The position numbers and the translations under genes are program-made. From Chitinophagales bacterium (GTDB taxonomy: Bacteria; Bacteroidota; Bacteroidia; Chitinophagales; UBA10324), in the NCBI GenBank assembly GCA_013695775.1, contig JACCZV010000008.1:1-5330 (forward strand): 5,330 nucleotides of DNA. The letters are read 5' to 3'. The notes beneath the pieces are model-generated. The model was not told where the DNA came from and made no database searches. It saw only the letters and a list, made by a program, of their open reading frames with translations. Positions 1 to 5,330 of the stretch are shown here, in pieces; the stretch's first letter is position 1, and the number at the start of each line of letters is the position of its first letter.

Positions 1-9
1 CATTTAGCT

Positions 10-2061
10 TTACCATACTTTACCTCTCACAGAATCTTCGCGGTACATTTCATCACCAGCCATTACATTGAATGCTTTATAAAATTCCGGCATGTTTGAA
101 AGTACTCCGATTACCCTGTATTTACCCGGTGAATGCGGGTCAACTACCAATCGCCTCTTTTGCTCTTCGGGCCTGAAAGTTCCAGCCCACACTTTAGCGA
201 AGCTGATAAAAAACCGCTGGTCGGCAGTGAGGCCGTTAACAGTAGCAGTGTCTTTAGGGTTCTTGACTTTCGCTTTCTGATAAGCATAATATGCTATAGT
301 CAGGCCGCCAAGGTCAGCAATGTTTTCTCCCTGGGTAAATTCTCCGTTAAGATGGAATGTATCTATGGGTGAATAAGAATTGTACTGCTCGGTTATAAGC
401 CGGGTTCTGAGATTATAATTTTCAGCATCCTGCGAAGTCCACCATTCTTTAAGATTTCCGTCTGCATCATATTGTCGCCCCTGGTCATCAAAGCCGTGTG
501 TGATTTCATGGCCAATCACTGCTCCAATAGCCCCGTAATTCATAGCATCGTCAGCATCAGGATAAAAAAATGGTGGTTGCAATATGGCCGCCGGAAATAC
601 TATCTCATTATTTACAGGATTATAATATGCATTTACAGTTTGGGGGTTCATCAGCCATTCCGTTCTGTCAACCTCGGTACCCAGCTTGTTTAAGTTGCGG
701 CGGTTTTCAAATTGAAAGCAATTGATGACATTTAACACAAACGGTTTACGATCAATTTCCACGGCAGAATAGTCGCGCCATTTGTCGGGATACCCTACTT
801 TGATCCTGAGCTGGCTGAGTTTCTTTTGAGCATACACTTTTGTGCTGTCGGTCATCCAATCCACGCTGGCAATGCGTTCCCGGTAGGCTACCATAAGGTT
901 TTGAATGAGTTCGAGCATTCTTTGCTTTGACTCAGGACTAAAGTTTGTCTTAACGTATTCTTGTCCTGCCAATTCACCAAGGCAGGTATTTTCAAGTTCC
1001 TGAACGCGCTTCCATCTGGGATCCATTTCCTCTATGCCCCGGAGGGTTCTGCTATAGAAATTGAAATCTTCTGTTGCGAATTCAGAGCTAATAACTGATG
1101 CAGCTCCATTTATAAGATGAAATTTGTAATATGTTTTCCATTCATCAATAGGGGTAGATTTCAACATGCTGTTTACACGCTCAAGAAACTGAGGCTGGCT
1201 AACGATCAGTGTATCGAAGCTTTTCAGCTGCAGCGATGAAAAATAAAGATCCCAGTTCACGGAACCATATCTTTCTTTCAGATCTGCTTTTGTCATTTTA
1301 TGATACGTAGCATGAGGATCCCTCTGCTCTACTCGCGTCATAGATGAGTTAGCAAGTACGGTTTCCATCTTCATTATCTTCCTTGCATTGTTTCCCGCTT
1401 CTGCTGAATCTTCTCCCATAAAAACAAAATATTTTATAATGTGCTTTATGTATTCCTCACGGATCTGTTTCGATTTCTCATCGGATAGAAAATAGTAATC
1501 CCGATCTGGTAGGCCAAGACCAGTTTGATAGAGGTATAAGACATACTCGTTGCTATTCTTCTGATCCTGATCTACGTAGCTTGCAAGCAGGGCAGTAGAG
1601 TTTATCAGGTTAGATGTGGCAGTGAACCGTATCACATCATCTGTATTTTTAAAGGCAGCGATGGTATCGAAGTAGGATTTTAAGGGTGTAATGCCGGCCT
1701 CATCAATTGCCATAGAATCCATTCCTGTGAGGTAAAAGTCTCCTACCTTCTGGGTGCTGCTTCCCTGATTTTGATCCTGCGCTGAAGCTGCTGATTCAAG
1801 TACTTTCCTGAGCTGATAGCGAACCGAGTCGTCCACCACCTCTAACATGCGCCATGAACTCTCTGTAGAGGGAATTGGGTTTTGTTTGATCCACTTAGCA
1901 TTTACGAAATCGTAAAAATTATTTACAGGATTGAATGAAGAATCGAATGTGGAAATGTCTATTGGATTAGCTCGTTGGCTTTGCTCTGATTTTTTATTAG
2001 GAGCAGTGCAAGAAACTATAAGAAGAAGCGCAGCGAAGGGTAGCAGATTGAAAATCTTCAT
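10..2061 (-). CDS. M13 family zinc metallopeptidase (neprilysin/PepO-like), predicted lipoprotein
   Basis: Predicted zinc endopeptidase that cleaves oligopeptides in the periplasm or at the membrane. The protein has 683 residues, the usual length for bacterial M13 enzymes. A lipoprotein signal peptide is visible: a Lys near the start, a hydrophobic stretch, then LIVSC with the lipid-bearing cysteine at residue 18. An M13 N-terminal domain spans roughly residues 45-420 and the catalytic domain about 470-683. Catalytic motifs are intact: NAYYNP at 477-482 (substrate backbone binding), zinc-binding HEITH at 518-522 with catalytic Glu519, and GENIAD with the third zinc ligand Glu579 and Asp583. 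The chain ends in GKVW; the VW ending is typical, but the cysteine of the mammalian CxxW terminus is absent. The ATG at 2061 is supported because the lipoprotein signal begins there. It lies 202 bp after ispF and probably has its own promoter. The family is certain; the natural substrate cannot be read from the sequence. Confidence 0.96.
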   Translation of the reverse strand: MKIFNLLPFAALLLIVSCTAPNKKSEQSQRANPIDISTFDSSFNPVNNFYDFVNAKWIKQNPIPSTESSWRMLEVVDDSVRYQLRKVLESAASAQDQNQGSSTQKVGDFYLTGMDSMAIDEAGITPLKSYFDTIAAFKNTDDVIRFTATSNLINSTALLASYVDQDQKNSNEYVLYLYQTGLGLPDRDYYFLSDEKSKQIREEYIKHIIKYFVFMGEDSAEAGNNARKIMKMETVLANSSMTRVEQRDPHATYHKMTKADLKERYGSVNWDLYFSSLQLKSFDTLIVSQPQFLERVNSMLKSTPIDEWKTYYKFHLINGAASVISSEFATEDFNFYSRTLRGIEEMDPRWKRVQELENTCLGELAGQEYVKTNFSPESKQRMLELIQNLMVAYRERIASVDWMTDSTKVYAQKKLSQLRIKVGYPDKWRDYSAVEIDRKPFVLNVINCFQFENRRNLNKLGTEVDRTEWLMNPQTVNAYYNPVNNEIVFPAAILQPPFFYPDADDAMNYGAIGAVIGHEITHGFDDQGRQYDADGNLKEWWTSQDAENYNLRTRLITEQYNSYSPIDTFHLNGEFTQGENIADLGGLTIAYYAYQKAKVKNPKDTATVNGLTADQRFFISFAKVWAGTFRPEEQKRRLVVDPHSPGKYRVIGVLSNMPEFYKAFNVMAGDEMYREDSVRGKVW

Positions 2062-2084
2062 AGATAAATAAATTGAAAAGTAAG

Positions 2085-2185
2085 AGTTGTAAGATAAAAG
2101 GATATCCCAAATTGCTCAAACCAGAGTTCTAAGCAAGAATGACAAAGGTATTTTCCTAAAAGATTATTTCGAAATTCTTACAACT
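2085..2185. repeat. 10-bp inverted repeat flanking the putative promoter
   Basis: AGTTGTAAGA at 2085-2094 and its exact reverse complement TCTTACAACT at 2176-2185 are separated by 81 bp. One arm lies in the predicted untranslated leader of the M13 gene and the other just upstream of the -33 position. The arms could bind a regulator that loops the promoter, or the repeat could be chance in AT-rich DNA. No function is established. Confidence 0.3.
2143..2174 (-). promoter_or_regulatory. Putative Bacteroidota-type promoter for the M13 peptidase gene
   Basis: On the minus strand, positions 2150-2143 read TACCTTTG, an exact match to the Bacteroidetes primary sigma factor -7 consensus TAnnTTTG. About 20 bp upstream, at 2174-2171, is TTTC, one base off the -33 TTTG element. 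It is the only TAnnTTTG match I found in the gaps between genes on this strand. Transcription would start near 2136, giving a leader of roughly 75 nt before the ATG at 2061. The weak -33 box keeps this provisional. Confidence 0.45.
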
Positions 2186-2186
2186 A

Positions 2187-2215
2187 GTTTCGACAAAACA
2201 CTTTTATTAACCTTA
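2187..2215. repeat. Copy A of a two-part intergenic motif (GTTTCGA ... TTAACCTTA)
   Basis: GTTTCGA at 2187-2193 is followed after 13 bp by TTAACCTTA at 2207-2215. The same two blocks occur in the same order and orientation in the porV-ispF gap at 2792-2812, with a 5-bp spacing. This copy begins about 50 nt after the ispF stop codon. It could be a shared regulatory or RNA-processing site, or a coincidence of AT-rich spacers. Confidence 0.25.
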
Positions 2216-2226
2216 TAATGCTTTAA

Positions 2227-2242
2227 AACAGAATGTTCTGTT
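2227..2242 (-). terminator. Palindrome after ispF, candidate weak terminator or operator
   Basis: On the minus strand the sequence reads AACAGAACATTCTGTT followed by TT and then AAAG. The 7-bp arms are perfect, with two bases at the centre, so as RNA it would form a stem of about 6 bp with a 4-nt loop and a short U run. It begins 21 nt after the ispF stop codon, where the porU-porV-ispF transcript could end. The stem is AT-rich and the U run is short, so termination would be weak. A 16-bp palindrome could equally be a protein-binding site. Confidence 0.35.
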
Positions 2243-2263
2243 AATAGCAGCCAGCTTTAATCA

Positions 2264-2758
2264 TTATTTTTTGAGGGGTGCTATGAGTTCAATAAGAGCA
2301 ACCGCATACGCAGTTATACCCTCCTCCCGTCCAACAAAGCCCATTCTTTCGTTCGTGGTAGCCTTAATTCCAATGGCACTTTCGGAAATTTTCAATGCCT
2401 GGGCAAGCACCTGTTTCATCTGAGGAATGTATGTACTGAGTCTGGGCAATTCCAGGCAAACTGTTGCATCTATATTGCCAATGATGTAATTATTATCGTA
2501 TAGTAATATAGCTACACGCTTTAATAAAACTATGCTCTCAATATTTTTGTATTGATCCTCTGTATCAGGAAAATGGAAACCAATGTCTCTCAAGCCGGCA
2601 GCGCCTAGCAATGCATCACAAATGGCATGAATCAGAACATCCGCATCTGAATGGCCTGCAGGGCCTTTAGGGTGCGGTATGAGAACACCACCCAAAACAA
2701 AATCACGATCGGATATTAAGGGATGTACATCAAAGCCAAATCCAACCCTGCACTGCAT
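2264..2758 (-). CDS. ispF: 2-C-methyl-D-erythritol 2,4-cyclodiphosphate synthase (IspF)
   Basis: Cytoplasmic enzyme of the MEP isoprenoid pathway. It converts CDP-methylerythritol 2-phosphate to methylerythritol 2,4-cyclodiphosphate with release of CMP, and IspF enzymes work as trimers. At 164 residues it has the usual length. The metal ligands are all present: Asp10 and His12 in GFGFDVHPL, and His44. The substrate-binding GHSDAD (His36, Ser37), the DIG...FPDT segment starting at Asp58, and the C-terminal TTNERMGFVGREEG signature with Thr135 and Glu137 are also intact. The segment that holds the cytidine in E. coli IspF (AQAPK, 100-104) is LELPR here (102-106), a conservative but noticeable change. 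The ATG at 2758 gives the standard family N-terminus. No Shine-Dalgarno sequence is obvious, as is common in this phylum. It follows porV by 97 bp with no recognisable promoter between, so co-transcription is likely. Confidence 0.97.
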   Translation of the reverse strand: MQCRVGFGFDVHPLISDRDFVLGGVLIPHPKGPAGHSDADVLIHAICDALLGAAGLRDIGFHFPDTEDQYKNIESIVLLKRVAILLYDNNYIIGNIDATVCLELPRLSTYIPQMKQVLAQALKISESAIGIKATTNERMGFVGREEGITAYAVALIELIAPLKK

Positions 2759-2791
2759 TAATTATACAGTAATTTATAAAATGGGAGACTG

Positions 2792-2812
2792 GTTTCGATA
2801 AGTTTAACCTTA
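2792..2812. repeat. Copy B of the two-part intergenic motif
   Basis: GTTTCGA at 2792-2798 is followed after 5 bp by TTAACCTTA at 2804-2812. The second block continues as a tandem hexamer, TTAACC at 2804-2809 and 2810-2815. It begins about 43 nt after the porV stop codon and ends about 33 bp upstream of the ispF start. It matches copy A in the ispF-M13 gap. Function is unknown, and chance similarity is possible. Confidence 0.25.
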
Positions 2813-2855
2813 ACCTTTAAGTCTTTGGCATTTGATAAATTCATATCTCGCCCTG

Positions 2856-4052
2856 TTAATCCTCACTCTCGTCAGGGGCCTCCTCGGGTTCTTTATCAGC
2901 ATTGTTAAAGTCAAAAACAAGAGAAAAGCGGAGGGTATTATCTAATGGTGTTTTCTGACTGGATGTTGGGATTAGATAAGAAAAATTCAATCCAAACACG
3001 TTGTACTTAACTCCTAACCCTGCAGTGAGGTACTGCCTTGCACCTTTTGTTTTGTCTTCATGAAAAAAACCAGTCCGAACGGAGAACAATTCTTTATACC
3101 AATATTCAACACCGGCGGAAATCATTATTTCGCGAACCTCTTCCCCGAAGCCACCAGGAGCATCACCAAAGGATTGAAATATACCCTGCACTGTCGATTT
3201 ATTACGATAATCACCAATAGAATCCGGAGTGGGCACCAATAATTTATTCAGGTCGAGATTAAGAGAGAGCCTGTTGTAATCATCAAACTGAAAACTAACT
3301 TCACTTCCTAAGCCCAGGTTGGTAGGCAGGAAATCCTTATTTTCAGCAGACTCGGTATAAGTAATTTTATTGCCGATGTTAGCAATGGTAGCACCGATGT
3401 TGTAATATCCCCTCGTCTTACCAAATTTAGCCGGATGATTGTAAAAGAAAGAGATGTCTGATTTAACAGCTTTACCAGCTTTTATCGGAATATTATTCAC
3501 AGAAAAGCCTGACGCAAGGTTAGAATAGACAAATCCGAGGTTCAGCCCTACGCTGAAATGCTCAGCCAGTTTTCGTGCATATCCCGCATCGAGTACAAAT
3601 TCCTGCGGATTAAAATCGCCGATTGTTGAGCCGGTTGCGCTGGTGAAGGTAATGCTACCCAACGAGAAATATCTTAGACCTACCGTCAGTGCCTGGTTTT
3701 CATCCACCTTATAATATCCACCTAAAGAAGCCAAATAAATGTCATTCACCAGTTCACGCAACCAGGGGGTATAAGTTACTGCTACCGAGAGGTTGTTTGC
3801 AGCGAAAGGAAGTTTGGCGGTATTCCAGAATACTGCATTTGCATCAGGAGATAGGCCAATACCAACATCACCCATTGCGGCCGAGCGCGCATCGGGAGCG
3901 ATTCGCAAAAACGGCACGGCAGTATTGATGGTATTCACGCGGCCATCTAAGGAATCAGCTGAGCCAATCTGGGCTTTCACATCTGCTGATAAGCATAATA
4001 ATGTTATCAATGATAAGCAAGAAATTTTCTTCAAAGAGTCGTTCGTCTTCAT
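2856..4052 (-). CDS. porV: Type IX secretion system outer membrane protein PorV
   Basis: Outer-membrane beta-barrel of the FadL-like PorV/LptO family. Family knowledge: PorV collects substrates leaving the T9SS translocon and carries them to the PorU sortase in the attachment complex. With the ATG at 4052 the protein has 398 residues, close to the family norm. It starts with a clear signal peptide: lysines, a hydrophobic core LSLITLLCL, and probable cleavage after VKA at residue 27. The family signature follows, including FLRIAPDARSAAMGD and then NAVFWNTAKL. Alternating amphipathic strands run to a terminal VFDF. A 16-residue tail with eight acidic residues follows. An in-frame ATG at 4091 would add 13 residues and leave only 9 bp after porU. 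I prefer 4052 because it places the signal peptide at the N-terminus, but the sequence does not settle it. The adjacent upstream porU makes the assignment firm. Confidence 0.95.
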   Translation of the reverse strand: MKTNDSLKKISCLSLITLLCLSADVKAQIGSADSLDGRVNTINTAVPFLRIAPDARSAAMGDVGIGLSPDANAVFWNTAKLPFAANNLSVAVTYTPWLRELVNDIYLASLGGYYKVDENQALTVGLRYFSLGSITFTSATGSTIGDFNPQEFVLDAGYARKLAEHFSVGLNLGFVYSNLASGFSVNNIPIKAGKAVKSDISFFYNHPAKFGKTRGYYNIGATIANIGNKITYTESAENKDFLPTNLGLGSEVSFQFDDYNRLSLNLDLNKLLVPTPDSIGDYRNKSTVQGIFQSFGDAPGGFGEEVREIMISAGVEYWYKELFSVRTGFFHEDKTKGARQYLTAGLGVKYNVFGLNFSYLIPTSSQKTPLDNTLRFSLVFDFNNADKEPEEAPDESED

Positions 4053-4100
4053 TAAGGAATACCTAAATTTAATTTTTGTTAAAAAAATCATGAAATTCTT

Positions 4101-5330
4101 CTATTTAAGAACGACTAGCTTTTCAAAGGTGTCGGCCTTCATGCCGTTCTCAGCCCGAACGGTAACCTTATAAACATAAACTCCTTTGCCGATATTATCT
4201 CCAAAGTCGTCATTCCCATCCCAAAAAATTCCATTTACCCGATAGCCACCATCACTTATTTTATTATCAGCAGATGAGACCGACATCTCAGGAATCACAT
4301 TTTCATGAAGTGTTTTTATAAGCTTTCCTGAAATGGTATATACCTGAATCATGACATTCAGCATCTGGCCTGGCATGTTATGCTCGAACATGAATTCAGT
4401 ACGCGTAGTAAAGGGATTGGGATAATTCAATACATGTGCTAAAGCCATCTCAGCCGAGGTAGATACAATGAAATCGGTAGTGCCTTCAGATGAGTTATTA
4501 TACACATCCCATGCTTTTACAGTAACGGTATGCGCTCCCTCTGCCAGAGCTTTTAAGGGATAGAGCACTTCGCCGGATTGATAGCTGTCAAGATCTGAAG
4601 TATAAAAGTCATTCATCACAAGTATATTCTTCGAATCATTATCAAGTGTACCAGCAATGTCATGGCCTATACCTGTTCCCACAGTATTTACTCCATTCTC
4701 ATCATTTAATTTAACGAGAATGGTTGGGTTTTCATCCGTTATACCTCCGGGAACAAACTTCTCATCATTCATAAATACTTCAATTTCAGGCCCGGTCGCA
4801 TCAAGAGAGGCAGAATCGGCAATTCCTCCAATAACAACATCATTTTTATAGCCGTGCGCGTCAATCATTCCATTTTCAGCATAATAGCTAAGCTTTCCAA
4901 AACCATATTGATATGAAATATCTTTGGGAACTATGAATGAAAACGTAAAGATCCCGTTCTTAACGCTCGCCTTGCCATTATATACGATGTTTTTCTGGAG
5001 AACAAAATTGCGTAACTGACTGGAGGGATCATTTACTAATGTTTGGTAGGTGATGGGCTTATCATATACTGTAGGATATAAGGTGCCATTGAAATCATTC
5101 ATCACATTTCCGTTAAGGTCATTCACTGAGCCTGAAATAGTGACCTTTTCCAAAGCTTGGAGAGTATCCTGCACAGTACCGACGGGCTGAGAATTTATAG
5201 ATGAAGTCGTAATGCCAAATGTTGGATAATCCAGGGTAAGGGCAGGGTCACCGAGGAGTGTAAATTTTCTATTGTTCGTATCACCGCCAATGCTGTTTTT
5301 CCCCTTTCTGAATACCTCCCCGAGTGGGGG
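4101..5330 (-). CDS. porU: Type IX secretion system sortase PorU, C-terminal part (5' end beyond the window)
   Basis: Cell-surface sortase of the gingipain (C25) family. Family knowledge: PorU removes the C-terminal sorting domain from T9SS cargo and joins the cargo to a surface glycolipid. The reading frame is open from the window edge, so 409 residues are visible and roughly the N-terminal two thirds, including the catalytic His and Cys, are missing. Visible residues 1-36 are the end of the C25 domain, with the hallmark NNRKFTLLGDPAL at 19-31. The middle contains PorU-typical segments: LYPTVYDKP, GKASVKNG, FIVPKDISYQYG, GPEIEVFMND, VNTVGTGIGHD and VKAWDVYNNSSEG. The last 109 residues (4104-4430) form a type A T9SS C-terminal domain with NYPNPF, IFWDGNDDFGDNIGKGVYVYKV and a final KLVVLK. 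A GTG at 5174 lies inside the gene and is not the start. porV follows by 48 bp, or 9 bp with the earlier start. Confidence 0.95.
   Translation of the reverse strand, partial: PPLGEVFRKGKNSIGGDTNNRKFTLLGDPALTLDYPTFGITTSSINSQPVGTVQDTLQALEKVTISGSVNDLNGNVMNDFNGTLYPTVYDKPITYQTLVNDPSSQLRNFVLQKNIVYNGKASVKNGIFTFSFIVPKDISYQYGFGKLSYYAENGMIDAHGYKNDVVIGGIADSASLDATGPEIEVFMNDEKFVPGGITDENPTILVKLNDENGVNTVGTGIGHDIAGTLDNDSKNILVMNDFYTSDLDSYQSGEVLYPLKALAEGAHTVTVKAWDVYNNSSEGTTDFIVSTSAEMALAHVLNYPNPFTTRTEFMFEHNMPGQMLNVMIQVYTISGKLIKTLHENVIPEMSVSSADNKISDGGYRVNGIFWDGNDDFGDNIGKGVYVYKVTVRAENGMKADTFEKLVVLK

Noticed and set aside
92..693. Three overlapping plus-strand open frames within the M13 peptidase gene
   Set aside because: They are antisense to the conserved catalytic domain, short, and without family signatures.
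2214..2219. TATAAT on the plus strand as a promoter
   Set aside because: No plus-strand gene follows, and Bacteroidota primary promoters use TAnnTTTG rather than TATAAT.
2759..2855. Possible terminator or separate promoter between porV and ispF
   Set aside because: No GC-bearing hairpin with a U run and no TAnnTTTG match on the minus strand were found, only AT-rich partial repeats.
3793..4173. 126-codon plus-strand open frame across the porV start and the porU end
   Set aside because: It lies antisense to two well-supported genes, spans their junction, and its translation shows no recognisable domain. It is a by-product of the opposite strand.
5172..5174. GTG as the start of a 357-residue protein
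   Set aside because: The frame stays open to the window edge, and the 52 codons upstream encode the typical end of the PorU C25 domain (including LLGDPAL), so this GTG is an internal valine.
5318..5329. CCCC-GAGT-GGGG hairpin at the right edge
   Set aside because: It lies inside the porU coding sequence, encodes plausible PorU residues, and has only a 4-bp stem. There is no reason to treat it as a terminator.

Overview
The window looks like chromosomal DNA from a Bacteroidota (Bacteroidetes) bacterium. It carries the C-terminal part of a type IX secretion system (T9SS) sortase gene (porU) followed directly by the T9SS outer-membrane shuttle gene porV. Both belong to a system confined to this phylum and its close relatives. 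The lack of strong Shine-Dalgarno sequences and a TAnnTTTG-type promoter box fit the same assignment. The presence of ispF, from the non-mevalonate (MEP) isoprenoid pathway, suggests a Bacteroidales, Cytophagales, Chitinophagales or Sphingobacteriales type of lineage rather than a typical flavobacterium, many of which use mevalonate. I cannot name a genus.

Everything is coded on the minus strand, so transcription runs from right to left. (1) 5330-4101: 3' part of porU, cut by the window edge. It holds the end of the gingipain-like C25 peptidase domain, a beta-rich middle region and a C-terminal domain resembling the T9SS sorting signal. (2) 4052 (or 4091)-2856: porV, an outer-membrane beta-barrel. 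(3) 2758-2264: ispF, complete. (4) 2061-10: a complete M13 (neprilysin/PepO) zinc metallopeptidase with a lipoprotein signal. The gaps are 48 bp (9 bp with the earlier porV start), 97 bp and 202 bp. No gene-free stretch exceeds about 200 bases.

PorU and PorV act together at the cell surface: PorV is known to bring T9SS cargo to PorU, which removes the cargo's C-terminal sorting domain and attaches the protein to the surface. ispF is a housekeeping gene that appears to ride in the same transcription unit, since no promoter-like sequence was found before it. The M13 peptidase probably has its own promoter in the 202-bp gap, which also contains a short palindrome that may be the end of the porU-porV-ispF transcript.

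I see no mobile element, CRISPR array, RNA gene or undescribed multi-gene system. The less ordinary observations are small: a two-part motif shared by two intergenic gaps, an inverted repeat around the putative M13 promoter, an acidic tail on PorV, and a divergent cytidine-binding segment in IspF.
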